Shown: positions 18,283-29,050, numbered from the stretch's first letter. The stretch is 64,000 bases of DNA from Salinicola endophyticus (GCF_040536835.1 NZ_CP159578.1:2480001-2544000); one strand, 5' to 3'. A program made the numbers and translations. Notes: generated by a model not told the origin, from the sequence alone.

Positions 18283-19632
18283 TCAATTGACAACCTGCCG
18301 GATGCTGTCTGCGATACGCTCTGCAGCCTTCTTGGCGGTGGCTGCATCCATGGCTTCGACCATCACTCGGATGAGCGGCTCGGTGCCGGATTTACGCAGT
18401 AATACACGCCCTTCTTGACCCAAATCATTCGTGACACTCTCGACGAGATCTCGCACTTCTGGCTCTTTGACAGGGTCTATCCCCGACTGGGCCTGATAAC
18501 GAACGTTGATCAAGGTCTGTGGTAGCTTGTGCAGCCCCTGCTTGGCCTCATGCAAGCTAGCGCCCTGGTCGAGCAAGCAGGCAAGCACCTGTAGGGAGGC
18601 CACGATGGCATCGCCCGTTGGGGCATGATCCAAATTGATCAAATGGCCGGAAGTTTCCCCACCGATGCGCCAGCCGTGCTCTTCGAGCTGCTGCATGACG
18701 TAGCGGTCGCCGACCTTGGCACGGATGAAAGGCACACCTAGCGATTCAAGCGCGTGAGCCAACCCTAGATTACTCATTTGAGTCCCTACAACTCCACCCT
18801 GATAACCGGCAGCTCTGGCTTGGCGTGTAAGCAAATACAGCAGTTCATCACCGTCCACCACAGCGCCAGTGTGATCTACCATCATCAATCGGTCTGCATC
18901 ACCGTCGAGGGCGATACCGAGGTCTGCGCCTTCCGCTTTTACAGCATCACACAAGCTGTGCATGGCTGTGGCGCCACACTGCTCGTTAATATTGAAACCA
19001 TCTGGTGTTGCATGGATCGCCACCACGCAGGCACCCAACTCGCGATAAACAGCAGGAGCGACCTTATAGCCCGCACCATTGGCGCAATCGACGACAATCT
19101 TGAGCCCATCCAGACTCAAGTGGCTCGGCAGGGTCGCTTTGCAGTATTCGGTATAACGGCCAGATGCATCTTCGATGCGCCGTGCCTTGCCGAGTTTCTC
19201 GGAGGATACACAGGTCATTCCTCCGTCGAGAGCCACCTGCAGGTAATGTTCGATTTCGCGCTCTTGGGCGTCATTGAGCTTGAGCCCACCACGACCGAAT
19301 ATCTTGATGCCGTTATCGTAGTAAGGATTATGCGATGCACTGATGACCAGGCCGGCATCCGCACGGAATGTCGACGTCAAATAGGCAATAGCGGGCGTCG
19401 GTAATGGCCCGACCAAGGCAATATTAACCCCCGCCGCAGAGAAACCAGCCTCAAGAGAGGACTCGAGCAGATATCCACTGGCGCGGGTATCTTTACCAAT
19501 CAAAACCTCGCGAACCCCTTCTGCACCAAGCACCTGTCCAGCAGCCCAGCCCAATTTCATAGCAAAATTGGGGGTCATAGGAAATTCACCGACCCGACCT
19601 CGAACACCATCTGTTCCAAAATAACTGCGCAT
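18283..19632 (-). CDS. glmM: Phosphoglucosamine mutase GlmM
   Basis: A 449-aa alpha-phosphohexomutase converting glucosamine-6-P to glucosamine-1-P for UDP-GlcNAc. It shows the start [18 protein letters not shown], the phosphoserine loop [20 protein letters not shown] (Ser at about residue 100), the metal site DGDADR and the sugar loop GGETSGH, then the phosphate-binding [12 protein letters not shown]. Length matches bacterial GlmM. The ATG at 19630-19632 has GGAG 8 bases upstream; GTG codons further up are less likely. Inside a capsule locus it probably boosts UDP-GlcNAc supply, the common precursor of the PseB and WecB pathways. A housekeeping glmM probably exists elsewhere. Confidence 0.94.
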   Translation of the reverse strand: MRSYFGTDGVRGRVGEFPMTPNFAMKLGWAAGQVLGAEGVREVLIGKDTRASGYLLESSLEAGFSAAGVNIALVGPLPTPAIAYLTSTFRADAGLVISASHNPYYDNGIKIFGRGGLKLNDAQEREIEHYLQVALDGGMTCVSSEKLGKARRIEDASGRYTEYCKATLPSHLSLDGLKIVVDCANGAGYKVAPAVYRELGACVVAIHATPDGFNINEQCGATAMHSLCDAVKAEGADLGIALDGDADRLMMVDHTGAVVDGDELLYLLTRQARAAGYQGGVVGTQMSNLGLAHALESLGVPFIRAKVGDRYVMQQLEEHGWRIGGETSGHLINLDHAPTGDAIVASLQVLACLLDQGASLHEAKQGLHKLPQTLINVRYQAQSGIDPVKEPEVRDLVESVTNDLGQEGRVLLRKSGTEPLIRVMVEAMDAATAKKAAERIADSIRQVVN

Positions 19633-19752
19633 CTTCACCACTCCATATAAAAATCACCCCCAAGCACCACGAACAACTACCCATCCGAGGCAGGAGCTTA
19701 CAGAGCCGAGGTAGACATAAATACACCAACACAAAAACACGCAATAAAAAAA

Positions 19753-20982
19753 TCACACCCTATGCTTTAATTTATATTCCAAGACGCCATCCCTGTTATT
19801 AGAAACACCACGATTCGCGACATCAAAAACATTCATAACCTTAGCCGACGGAAAACAACGAGAGACATACAAATAAGACGAAAAAAGTGCATTCTGATCT
19901 ATCCACCACTTAAAATCAGACTTAAGCCAAGCCGATCTCCAATAACCAACATAGTTGCTTAAAAACACGCTGGAGCAAAGTGAATTTGAAAAATAAGAGA
20001 GCGGAGCGGAAACTCTTGTCCAAGGAGTTATTGACCTCACACCATAGCCATGCATTGTTAAAGACAAATCTGAATTGGAAACCATCAGCTCCATGTTGTC
20101 AGAGATCTCCTCAGTGAACAAAAAGTCAATATCAAAGACAAAAACATTGGCCTCGGAATTATCAATTATAAACTGAGCAACCAAATACCTAAACGATGCA
20201 TATAATGCTGGCTCTAGTGAGTATGAAGGTCGAACATAGAAGACATAACCTCCATTACCCAATTCTTCCCATCCATCTCTTTCACCAATAACAAAAAATA
20301 TTACAGGAAAACGAAGTGATGTACTCCTCATGGTGGACAAGAACTCCCCGGAAAATTTCTCAAAATAACCCTGATCACAAGAAACCAAGCAGACCGAAAC
20401 CGAAGACACAACTTCCAAAAGGCTTGCACGATCAAACGCGAACTCCTCATTGGAAACAGCAGCCGAAGAATAAAAATCGTCATAAAAAAACGTATTAACT
20501 CCAGAAAAAAAGGAACGAAACGGAGCATCAACAGGATACCCCTTAAGCCTGACCCTAGCACAAACCTTAGAAGCTTCTTTATAGTCACCCTTGGCAAAAA
20601 AAAGAATAGCCAGAACCATTTCGTAGACTGCGTCGCCCCCCTCCCTGAAGCATCTTGCACACCTCCCCACCACTACTTCCAATTTGGAAACAGCAGCTAT
20701 TTTGGGCATCAAAATCTCGCCGCCCTCATGCCAAGAAACTGATCTTCTTGCAAGCCTATACCAAACCAAGTACAAAAGAACGCACGACAGAAGGGTTTTA
20801 TTTTTCCACTCAGGTATCTTTAGCTCATTACCACCAACAAAAAGAGAGAAATAAACATCGTCGATATTATCATTTTCCAAGCACTCCTTGTGCTCTTGAA
20901 CAAGACGAGCAGCTTCCTTCCAAGGCATATCACTCAACTGCAACTTCAAGAATAAATCATTAAGGATATTGGCTTTATTCAC
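19753..20982 (-). CDS. Uncharacterised low-GC protein, possible GT-A nucleotide-sugar transferase
   Basis: A 409-aa protein that I do not recognise as a named family. The N-terminal half is helical (KEAARLVQEHKECLEND, YEMVLAILFFAKGDYKEASKVC) and TPR-like. The C-terminal half has VFVFDIDFLFTEEISDN, a DxD motif after a hydrophobic strand, and WWIDQNALFSSYLY, a WxxDQ segment seen in GT-A transferases that act on small glycans. This suggests a glycosyltransferase. GC is visibly lower than in its neighbours, with many ATA, AAA and TTT codons, so recent transfer is likely. The open frame starts at a TTG at 21012, but the GTG at 20980-20982 has AGGAG five bases upstream and is preferred. Confidence 0.55.
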   Translation of the reverse strand: MNKANILNDLFLKLQLSDMPWKEAARLVQEHKECLENDNIDDVYFSLFVGGNELKIPEWKNKTLLSCVLLYLVWYRLARRSVSWHEGGEILMPKIAAVSKLEVVVGRCARCFREGGDAVYEMVLAILFFAKGDYKEASKVCARVRLKGYPVDAPFRSFFSGVNTFFYDDFYSSAAVSNEEFAFDRASLLEVVSSVSVCLVSCDQGYFEKFSGEFLSTMRSTSLRFPVIFFVIGERDGWEELGNGGYVFYVRPSYSLEPALYASFRYLVAQFIIDNSEANVFVFDIDFLFTEEISDNMELMVSNSDLSLTMHGYGVRSITPWTRVSAPLSYFSNSLCSSVFLSNYVGYWRSAWLKSDFKWWIDQNALFSSYLYVSRCFPSAKVMNVFDVANRGVSNNRDGVLEYKLKHRV

Positions 20983-21090
20983 ATGCGCTCCTAAAGAGTC
21001 CCGAAAGTTCAAAAATCAATTCCGACAAGCTAGTTTACAGTAGAGCAACAAACCTAATCAACGGCAACACATTAAATATCACACTGCCAA

Positions 21091-24000
21091 TCAGCTGCCA
21101 AGAATCCCGATAAGATCATTTGCCACCGCGTCAATACTAAAAATAGAAACTTCATTTCCTGGGCTACTGAGATCAGCGTTCAAAATAGCCGAAACCATTG
21201 CCTGAGTGCTCTTAAATATCCAATTCTTCGGATAGATTTCATCAGCACCCTCCCAAGGAAGAGTTAAGGGATAACAACCAGCAGATGCACCTTCAGCTAT
21301 CGCAAGGTGAAAGCTCTCATGGTCGCTAACAGAAAGTATGTAATCCACTTCAGAATACCACTGAGGCATGTCATCGCCATGAGGATCAAAAATCACGGAG
21401 TCCTTGAGCAAAGGATCCTCATTTAGACGACGGTACTGCTCCCTATACCACTCCATTTCATCTAATCTATTAGCCATCCAGGGATAGTCTTCAGGACGCT
21501 TACCCTTGACTTTCAAAACATACCCACGATCTTCTCTACGCAATTCCCTCAAGACATCTAATGCAAGATCCAAACGTTTACTGCGCGGAACCATTCCTAC
21601 CAAACCGAGCACTTTAGCGTCCATTTTTTTTCTTGGAACAGATCTCAGTTTCTCTACATCCACGCCATTATATACTAATATAGCATTATTACTTAAACTG
21701 GCATTACGTTTCTGCGCATTCCGTAGCATATGGGGACCAACAAAAACCACCTTATCAAAACGATCAAACTGAATCTTTTCGAACAAAGGGCTCCTTAACT
21801 CTTGTGCATGCAGCCTTCCAAACAGGGCTTGAGAGTCGAGTTTATTTTTAGCATACCAAATCGCATTACCCAGCATCCATTCGCAAAAGATCGTATCGGC
21901 CTGTTTAACCAGACGTTTGCTACTGATTTCGTTATGATAGTTGTGGCCGGACCAAAAATCTAAAAGAAGTCTAAACCCCGCATTGGTAAAATAAGGGTAA
22001 AATGGCCTGATAAATTTTAGATCGTGCCCCGCGATGACGACTGTTTTGACTGGCACAACGTTAGGAGGAGTATCATGTGAGGCATCAGGCTTACGAATAG
22101 CAAAAGAGCTCTGTTTTCCAGCCCATTGTTTTAGCGCAAATATCCTGATTTTGGAAGGAGCAACAACCAACTGTAGTCCATCATCAATCTCGCCTCCTTT
22201 CAAAGCCACACCTGGCCACTGACCTTCTGCCAAAATTGGATCGCGAATAAAGCCAATACGTTTTTGCGACGCATAGAATGTGGGCCATGCTAGGTCTTCA
22301 AAATCTTCTGGTTCTAAGTATTCCAATTCTCGGGTCTTACTCAAAACCCACAAACTATTATAGTCAATGGTTTGATCCGCAGAGGTCGCACACTCGATAC
22401 CCATCTCTAGCAAAAGCTCTCTGGCATTGGGTTCCCACTGCTCAGCGAACACCATTGTTGGTCGTAACGTTTGGGTCAAGATTCCTTTCGCAGCAACCAA
22501 TGTGACTTTCGATGCTATCACCCCTACTTCAGGCGGCTGAGGGGCTTCAATTTCGAACCCAGCAGTACGTAGCATTTGGCATAGGCGCAACTCAGTCGTG
22601 TGGGAACGCATCACCGCACGCGCCCCTTTAAGCGCGCTACGCCATCGATAAGCAGGATGCTGAAGCAAGTTCTCCAGTGCTTGAGCAGCATCGCTTTCTG
22701 TTCGCACGATATGCCCAGCACCCTCAAGATATCGGTTCATACCCAGCGCTGGTCCGGAAATCAACGGCGCACCACAGGCAGCAGCCTCGATAACACGCCT
22801 CGAAAACATTGTTGGAGAATCCAACACCGAATTGACGTTGATCTGTACGGGGTGGGCTTTATACGCCTGGATCATTTGTTCGTAGTCTAGACTTCCAGCA
22901 ACATAGCCTCCTAAACCTCCAGGGTATTTATAAGGAGAGTTAGGATCATCGTGCTGGCGATCATAGATCGTCAGGCCAAGAGGCGCTGCCGCACTCATGA
23001 TTTTATCCATATACTCAGTGCGTTCAGGATAGCGCTTGCCGTAGTACGTACCACCATAAGCCGCGGTAGGCTGCCAACCTCTTGTAGAAGGCAATAAGTT
23101 ATGAATTTTTGGCGAAGCGTAGAAAGGAGCACTACTAGCGGTCTGCGTCAATGCGCCGGCGGTAGCGAGATAGGGAATAATTCGGCGGCTATCGGTGGTA
23201 AAGACATGATCGCAAAGAGATGCCGCTTTCCGAAAACGATCAAAATGAACAGGATCTTCTTTATTCCAGAAAAGAGACGGGATGCCCCGTTCTCGGCAGT
23301 TATTTAACAAATCGCTAAGTGCAGAAAACTCCTCCTCACCATAGTGACCTACCTTGCGATACCATTGCCCATCATTACCCTTCCAAGCTGACTCGACAAA
23401 TACAGCATCAATAGAGTGCTGCTCAATTTCTTTATACCAATTATTCGGTGAAAGCGGGACTACCTTCACGGCACTAGCCAGCGTATCGGTGGTAAATTTG
23501 TCGGCGATCAAGCCAAGAGTAACCTTATCAAGCCGCTTAGCTTGCAAAAGGCGCTTCGGGGCGATTTTATATTTTAACTGTTGCAAAGCATCTGCATAGC
23601 GCGATGTTACATGGCTCCATGTGCGCTCCTGTTCGACCCACTGACGAGCAGCTCGGCCAAGCTCACTACGCCGTTCAGGCTCATCGATTAATAATTTAAT
23701 GACTCGACAAAGGTCTTCGGCATCATCTTTATTAAACAACTGAGCGCGTTCGCCATTACCGGCCATGACCTTATGGGGTGAAACATCCGATAGCACTACC
23801 GCTTTGCCCATCGCCATCGCTTCCAAGGGCTTGAGAGCCGAGACCATCTCGGTCACCGCAGAAGATAAGCGTGGGATCGGCATGATATCCATACAAGAAA
23901 GGTAACGAGAAACTTGATCGAAAGGGACCCGCCCGGTAAAACGACAATGAGCGTCAATACCCAGTGCTTTAGCCTTAGATTTAACTGATTCAATCACCTT

Positions 24001-26331
24001 ACCGTCGCCAACAAGGACAAAGACAAATTCTTGGCCTTTCTGCTTGAGCCTGGCCAATGCATCCAGCAGTAGCTCCAACCCTTCATAGGCTACTGCGCTA
24101 CCCGCATATCCAATAACGGGCACGCTAGGCGGAAGCTGAAGCTCACGAGCGACATTGGTGTCAGATATTGCAGGGCGAAAGAGCTTGGCGTCGACCGCAT
24201 TGGGCACAACTTCAATAAGCTGGGCAGGTACTCCCCAAGAGACTAATTCTTCGGCCAGCTCACTGGTCAGAGTAATAACCAAATCAGCCTCGAGCGCGGC
24301 CTGTTGCTCCAATTCACGCATTAAGTGATACCGCTCGGAACCAGCCCAATCGGGCTGCGTGGAGGCCTGGGTGACTTCCCATAAGCCTCGCACTTCGTAC
24401 ACAAATGGTAAACCTAGGCGACGCGCTGCAAGCAGTGCGGGCAATGCCGTAATATGATTGGAAGCGGCAATGATAACTTCCGCCCCACTGGTCTGGGCTT
24501 CCCGAACATAGTGATCGGCTGCCTCAGCAAGGTAAAAATCCAAAGGTGTTTTTGCAAGATTCCAACCTGCACAGGCAGCGTAAGTGACACCATCCACTTC
24601 CGAAATGTGATATCCCTTAGTTAAACCTTTGACACCCAAATCCCAAGGAAAGCCTGGGCGTGTAGTTACACGCACATGCCAACCGGCTCTTTGCAGACCC
24701 ACCGCGATGCCGTGGGAGCGAGTCGCATAGCCATTGGTAGTATGAGGCACGGACTGATGCAAGCAGTACAAAGCATGTTTTCGCTTCGTCATAAATCCGG
24801 GATTGGGTTGCCGAGGAGGAAGCGAAATCCCACCTTTCAGTCGACAAAGTCCTCCCACGAAATCTCTGAACTCGCGTTTGGGTTTGTCAAACTTGACACC
24901 CTGGCTTACCAGATCATCAAGCGCTAGCTTGGTATCACTCAGCCTACCTTCACGGTAAAACCAAGAGCTAGCTGTCGCATATTCCACAAAAGGTCTTTTC
25001 GCTTCTCTTGAATGGAATTCGCCACCACCTTGGCAAGCTTTAAATGCAGGCTCTAGGCCTGCGTCATTGGAAATCAATTTTACAAGGTTTTGTACACAGT
25101 CGTAGGAATTAGGCAGTGATGGCAGAACTTGAGGGCTAGCGCTTCTGTTGAGCTGCGAGTCAATGCCAGCCGCTAAGGATGCCACATCACCAGGCGTCAC
25201 AAAAATAGTATGAGGACTATTAGAACAAGCAGAGCGAAGAGCAGGCAAATCGGTAACAACTAGCGGTTTACCATAAGCCTGTGCCTCGGCCGCTTTCATG
25301 GGTGGCACGAGCTCACATACCGGTAATTTTTTCCTAGGTATTACGATGGCATCAATAATGGAGTAATAACTTGCAACGTCCTGTGGAGCGACCCTGCCGG
25401 TTTGGATAAGCCAGTCATCGGCAACCGAGTCTTCGCAAGCTTTCCCTTTAGCTATTTCCGTTTTAGCTTGTACAGCATGCGTAACAGGCTGTTCATCCCC
25501 TACTAAAACTAGCTTTATTTTGCTTCCCCGAGAGCGAAGGCATTGGCAGGCGGAAATCAGATCATCCAACCCCTCATATGAATTGACACTACCTACGTAG
25601 CCAACAACTTTATCCTGTTGATCAATATTCAAACGCTGGCGCAAGATAATGTCTAGCTCGGTAACATCAGGGATTCGCTCTACCGCATTTGGCACGATTT
25701 CGATATTTGAAGCCACGCCCCGCCGCACAAGCTCTTCTCTCATGGGCGAATTCAGGGTAAATACGCTCTTAGCCTGCTTAGCAACAAATGCGTCACGTTC
25801 TCGCTCCATTTTAAAATTAGTCGTGTTCTCATAACTAGAGTCTCGCGCACTCTGCGAGAGCTCCCAAAACCCCCTGACCTCATTATAAAAAGGCAAGCTC
25901 AATCGCTTAGCCGCAACCCACGCAGGCAGTCCGATGATATAATTGGAAGCCACTATAACCAAACTGGGACGATAAACCCTGAAAACGCTTACCAGATAAT
26001 CAGCACTATCTTTTAAATATTTTCGTTCATCGCGCGGATTATATTCAACCCCAGATCGATGAATATAGCGCACCCCGTCAACTTCTATTTCTGATTCGCC
26101 AAACTGTTGTTGATCCAACTCCCAGGGCCTTCCCGGACGAACGAAACACAGCGTTTCAAACCCATGCTGATTAAGTGCAAACGCGACCCTCTGAGTGCGC
26201 ACAGCATAACCATTGCTGGCATAACTTTGGCCGTGACTAACCACATAAGCGACTCGACCCGGGATAGGCAGAGACACGGCCTGGGTAGAATTATTCGCTA
26301 AATCTGTGGCGTACGAAATCAGCTCGTCCAT
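21091..26331 (-). CDS. Giant multi-domain glycosyltransferase (GT4 + GT4 + CgeB-like + GT4)
   Basis: A 1746-aa polypeptide with four GT-B units in series. Unit 1 (about 25-420) and unit 2 (about 515-920) are GT4 domains of similar plan: SNGYAVRTQRVAFAL and TNGYATRSHGIAVGL, NEVRGFWE and YEVRGLWE, IVPNAVE and VVPNAVD, VVGYVGSVNSYEGL and VIGYAGSAVAYEGL. They look like an internal duplication. Unit 3 (about 935-1260) resembles the CgeB/DUF3880 group (FWNKEDPVHFDRF, INVNSVLDSPTMFSRRVIEAAACGAP). Unit 4 (about 1425-1740) is another GT4 (YNGVDVEKLR, LGLVGMVPRSKRLDLAL, SDHESFHLAIAEGASAG). There is no signal peptide or membrane span. Low GC and position suggest it builds most of the repeat unit. The stop codons are unambiguous, so this is one reading frame. 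Confidence 0.88.
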   Translation of the reverse strand: MDELISYATDLANNSTQAVSLPIPGRVAYVVSHGQSYASNGYAVRTQRVAFALNQHGFETLCFVRPGRPWELDQQQFGESEIEVDGVRYIHRSGVEYNPRDERKYLKDSADYLVSVFRVYRPSLVIVASNYIIGLPAWVAAKRLSLPFYNEVRGFWELSQSARDSSYENTTNFKMERERDAFVAKQAKSVFTLNSPMREELVRRGVASNIEIVPNAVERIPDVTELDIILRQRLNIDQQDKVVGYVGSVNSYEGLDDLISACQCLRSRGSKIKLVLVGDEQPVTHAVQAKTEIAKGKACEDSVADDWLIQTGRVAPQDVASYYSIIDAIVIPRKKLPVCELVPPMKAAEAQAYGKPLVVTDLPALRSACSNSPHTIFVTPGDVASLAAGIDSQLNRSASPQVLPSLPNSYDCVQNLVKLISNDAGLEPAFKACQGGGEFHSREAKRPFVEYATASSWFYREGRLSDTKLALDDLVSQGVKFDKPKREFRDFVGGLCRLKGGISLPPRQPNPGFMTKRKHALYCLHQSVPHTTNGYATRSHGIAVGLQRAGWHVRVTTRPGFPWDLGVKGLTKGYHISEVDGVTYAACAGWNLAKTPLDFYLAEAADHYVREAQTSGAEVIIAASNHITALPALLAARRLGLPFVYEVRGLWEVTQASTQPDWAGSERYHLMRELEQQAALEADLVITLTSELAEELVSWGVPAQLIEVVPNAVDAKLFRPAISDTNVARELQLPPSVPVIGYAGSAVAYEGLELLLDALARLKQKGQEFVFVLVGDGKVIESVKSKAKALGIDAHCRFTGRVPFDQVSRYLSCMDIMPIPRLSSAVTEMVSALKPLEAMAMGKAVVLSDVSPHKVMAGNGERAQLFNKDDAEDLCRVIKLLIDEPERRSELGRAARQWVEQERTWSHVTSRYADALQQLKYKIAPKRLLQAKRLDKVTLGLIADKFTTDTLASAVKVVPLSPNNWYKEIEQHSIDAVFVESAWKGNDGQWYRKVGHYGEEEFSALSDLLNNCRERGIPSLFWNKEDPVHFDRFRKAASLCDHVFTTDSRRIIPYLATAGALTQTASSAPFYASPKIHNLLPSTRGWQPTAAYGGTYYGKRYPERTEYMDKIMSAAAPLGLTIYDRQHDDPNSPYKYPGGLGGYVAGSLDYEQMIQAYKAHPVQINVNSVLDSPTMFSRRVIEAAACGAPLISGPALGMNRYLEGAGHIVRTESDAAQALENLLQHPAYRWRSALKGARAVMRSHTTELRLCQMLRTAGFEIEAPQPPEVGVIASKVTLVAAKGILTQTLRPTMVFAEQWEPNARELLLEMGIECATSADQTIDYNSLWVLSKTRELEYLEPEDFEDLAWPTFYASQKRIGFIRDPILAEGQWPGVALKGGEIDDGLQLVVAPSKIRIFALKQWAGKQSSFAIRKPDASHDTPPNVVPVKTVVIAGHDLKFIRPFYPYFTNAGFRLLLDFWSGHNYHNEISSKRLVKQADTIFCEWMLGNAIWYAKNKLDSQALFGRLHAQELRSPLFEKIQFDRFDKVVFVGPHMLRNAQKRNASLSNNAILVYNGVDVEKLRSVPRKKMDAKVLGLVGMVPRSKRLDLALDVLRELRREDRGYVLKVKGKRPEDYPWMANRLDEMEWYREQYRRLNEDPLLKDSVIFDPHGDDMPQWYSEVDYILSVSDHESFHLAIAEGASAGCYPLTLPWEGADEIYPKNWIFKSTQAMVSAILNADLSSPGNEVSIFSIDAVANDLIGILGS

Positions 26332-26565
26332 AAATATCCAGAAAGAGGGAGTTAAAAATGATACGATATTAATATAAAAACAAAGGCATTACTTAACAAG
26401 CATGCCACCTGGAAAAACCTACTAAATATTAAAGCGGCAAGCCTGCTTACAAGCAGGGATTTTTTGGAAAACTCCACGAATAGACCAAAAGAAAACCAAA
26501 TAAAATGCGGATGAGCACCAAACCCACCCGCACGAAACCAAATCAGCGTCGCAATAAAAACTCTA

Positions 26566-27846
26566 CTAACCCAGCAAACCCACCGCATCGATAACGGTTT
26601 CTTTTGCTCTTAAAAACGCAACGCTTTCGACAAAAGGCTTGTGCTTAACCAGCACACAAATCACATCGGCTTGCGCCAATGCTTGCTCTAGGTCGACTAA
26701 CTGTACATTAGACTTTTCCAGCTTCCGCGGCACCGCTTGGATGTTAGGCTCCACAATTTGAACCTGGCAACCCAGCTTGGCAATTTGTTCCGCGATATCT
26801 AAAGCTGGGCTTTCGCGAAGATCATCAATGTCAGGCTTAAACGCAACCCCTAAACAGGCGACGGTGAGATCGCTACGCTTAGCATCTGGATGCTGTTGAT
26901 GATAGTACTCTAGGCCGCTTTTTACCCGCCCAAGTACCCATTCAGGTTTAGCGTCATTGACTTCCCGCGCGGTGCGAATCAGTTTCGCTTGCTTCGGGCA
27001 TGCATCGACAATAAACCAGGGGTCGACTGCGATACAATGGCCACCAACGCCAGCCCCTGGAGAGAGTATATTGACTCGCGGATGTCGGTTCGCTAGCGCG
27101 ATGAGTTCCCAAACGTTGATTTCGAGTTCATGAGCAATGGTAGAGAGCTCATTAGCAAAAGCGATATTGACATCGCGGAAGCTATTTTCTGTCAGCTTTG
27201 CCATTTCTGCTGTGCGAGCAGTAGTAGGAACACATTCCCCCTCTACCACTATTTTGTATAGAGTACAGGCAGCTTCCGCACATTTCGGTGTCATTCCGCC
27301 GATGACACGGTCGTTCTCGACCAGTTCTCGAATGACGTGCCCCGGCAGTACACGTTCGGGGCAATGTGCTACCCGAATATCCGAGTTTTCTCCGTGAGTC
27401 TGGGGGAATGTCAGGTCTGGTCGAGCTTCCGCTAGCCAAGCCGCCATTTGCTCTGTAGCGCCTACTGGGCTGGTAGACTCGAGCACCACCAGATTACCGG
27501 GCTGCAGCACGGGAGCAATCGCTTTTGCCGCAGACTCGATATAACTGAGATCCGCTTTATGGTTCTGGCCATTTTCATCAGTATGAAATGGTGTGGGTAC
27601 TGCTACAAGGAAAGCATCTGCGGGCTCTGGCTGTGTCGTGGCGCGCAGATAACCTTGAGTAACCGCAGCGTGAACGACCATATCCAGCTCGGGTTCAACG
27701 ATGTGAATCTCGCCCTTATTGATCGTATCCACTGCAGCCTGATTGATATCGACCCCGATGACCTTTTTCTTGCGCGAAGCGAATACTGCAGCAGTTGGCA
27801 GGCCAATATACCCTAAGCCAATCATCGAAATCCGTTCGAAATTCAT
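26566..27846 (-). CDS. wecC: UDP-N-acetyl-D-mannosamine dehydrogenase WecC
   Basis: A 426-aa NAD-dependent UDP-sugar dehydrogenase oxidising UDP-ManNAc to UDP-ManNAcA. It has the Rossmann start MIGLGYIGLPTAAVFASR, AVPTPFH, LESTSPVGATEQM, the active-site cysteine in GVGGHCIAVDPWFIV and the C-terminal domain with CLGVAFKPDIDDLRESPAL. Length agrees with WecC of enterobacterial common antigen. The ATG at 27844-27846 has AGGAAAGG just upstream; seven more codons are open but lack a ribosome site. It follows wecB by 63 bp, and the pair makes the ManNAcA donor for the capsule. Confidence 0.95.
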   Translation of the reverse strand: MNFERISMIGLGYIGLPTAAVFASRKKKVIGVDINQAAVDTINKGEIHIVEPELDMVVHAAVTQGYLRATTQPEPADAFLVAVPTPFHTDENGQNHKADLSYIESAAKAIAPVLQPGNLVVLESTSPVGATEQMAAWLAEARPDLTFPQTHGENSDIRVAHCPERVLPGHVIRELVENDRVIGGMTPKCAEAACTLYKIVVEGECVPTTARTAEMAKLTENSFRDVNIAFANELSTIAHELEINVWELIALANRHPRVNILSPGAGVGGHCIAVDPWFIVDACPKQAKLIRTAREVNDAKPEWVLGRVKSGLEYYHQQHPDAKRSDLTVACLGVAFKPDIDDLRESPALDIAEQIAKLGCQVQIVEPNIQAVPRKLEKSNVQLVDLEQALAQADVICVLVKHKPFVESVAFLRAKETVIDAVGLLG

Positions 27847-27872
27847 TAACCTTTCCTTTTTGCACAATCATT

Positions 27873-27912
27873 GAAAATATTAAATATGGAAATATTAAAT
27901 ATGGAAATATTA
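27873..27912 (+). repeat. 15-bp AT-rich tandem repeat after wecB
   Basis: About 2.7 units of GGAAATATTAAATAT lie between wecB and wecC (27873-27887, 27888-27902, 27903-27912). The last partial unit includes the wecB stop codon. Only one base differs between units, so the duplication is recent. No function is evident. Confidence 0.7.
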
Positions 27913-29037
27913 CCGACCCAATGCTTCAAGAATACGCTGACAGGCTTTCCCATCACCATAAGGGTTATGCGCGTAGCTCATAGCCTCGTACGTTCTCTTA
28001 TCTCTCAACAATTTACTCAATTCGTCCACTATCAGATCACTACTCGTTCCTACGAGTTTGACCGTGCCTGCTTCTACTGCTTCCGGGCGTTCTGTTGTTT
28101 CACGCATGACCAACACAGGTTTACCGAGAGACGGCGCCTCTTCCTGTATACCACCTGAATCCGTCAGAATGACGTGAGCCCGGTTCATCAAGTAAACGAA
28201 AGGTAGATATTCCTGGGGCTCGATCAAATATACGTTATCGATACCCGCCAGTAACCGATTGACGGGCTCTTGCACATTTGGATTGAGGTGAACGGGATAC
28301 AGAATTTGTACGTCCGGGTTGTCGGTAGCCGTACGCGCCAATGCTTCACAAATGCGTTCGAACCCACCGCCGAAGCTTTCTCGGCGGTGCCCAGTGACCA
28401 GAACCAATTTCTTGTCACTCTCAAGCATGGGAAAGCGGGCCGCGAGCTCTTCGGAAAGAGCGGCGTTAGCATCCAATTTCCGCACGACATCGAGTAGTGC
28501 GTCGATGACCGTGTTACCCGTGACATGTACGGTTTCTGGCTTGACACCTTCAGCGAGAAGATTTTGCTCGGAAGTCGGAGTCGGGGCAAAATGGATCGCC
28601 GCCAAAGCACCGGTCAGTTTGCGGTTCCCCTCTTCAGGCCATGGCGAATAGAGATTGCCGGTACGCAGACCGGCCTCGACATGCCCTACTGCCACCTGCT
28701 GATAATAGCAAGCCAGAGTGGTCGCAAATGTGGTTGCTGTATCGCCATGCACAAGTACCACGTCTGGTTTGAAGTCTTCTAGAACTGGCTTCAAGCCTTG
28801 AAGAATACCACAGGTTACATCGCTGAGATCTTGTCCCGGCTTCATGACGTTAAGGTCATAATCAGGCACCAAGTCGAACAGTGACAAAACCTGGTCCAGC
28901 ATCTCGCGGTGCTGAGCAGTGACACAAACTCGAGCATCGAAGCGAGAATCATTACTCAACCGAAGTGCCAAGGGCGCCATTTTGATGGCCTCCGGCCGCG
29001 TGCCGAAAACAGTCAGTATCTTGCGTTTGGTATCCAC
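27910..29037 (-). CDS. wecB: UDP-N-acetylglucosamine 2-epimerase (non-hydrolysing) WecB
   Basis: A 375-aa GT-B-fold epimerase that interconverts UDP-GlcNAc and UDP-ManNAc. Motifs are [95 protein letters not shown] and the closing NPYGDGKA. The open frame begins at a TTG, but the GTG at 29035-29037 with GAGG six bases upstream gives the normal family length and [12 protein letters not shown] as N-terminus. It supplies WecC. The alternative, a hydrolysing NeuC type, is not supported because the PEEGNRK and TTERPEA signatures of WecB are intact. Confidence 0.95.
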   Translation of the reverse strand: MDTKRKILTVFGTRPEAIKMAPLALRLSNDSRFDARVCVTAQHREMLDQVLSLFDLVPDYDLNVMKPGQDLSDVTCGILQGLKPVLEDFKPDVVLVHGDTATTFATTLACYYQQVAVGHVEAGLRTGNLYSPWPEEGNRKLTGALAAIHFAPTPTSEQNLLAEGVKPETVHVTGNTVIDALLDVVRKLDANAALSEELAARFPMLESDKKLVLVTGHRRESFGGGFERICEALARTATDNPDVQILYPVHLNPNVQEPVNRLLAGIDNVYLIEPQEYLPFVYLMNRAHVILTDSGGIQEEAPSLGKPVLVMRETTERPEAVEAGTVKLVGTSSDLIVDELSKLLRDKRTYEAMSYAHNPYGDGKACQRILEALGR

Positions 29038-29050
29038 TGCTAGCCTCGTA

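Noticed and set aside
26352..26588. 78-codon hydrophobic open frame on the minus strand
   Set aside because: It overlaps the end of wecC, has no ribosome site, and its hydrophobic look follows from AT-rich non-coding DNA.
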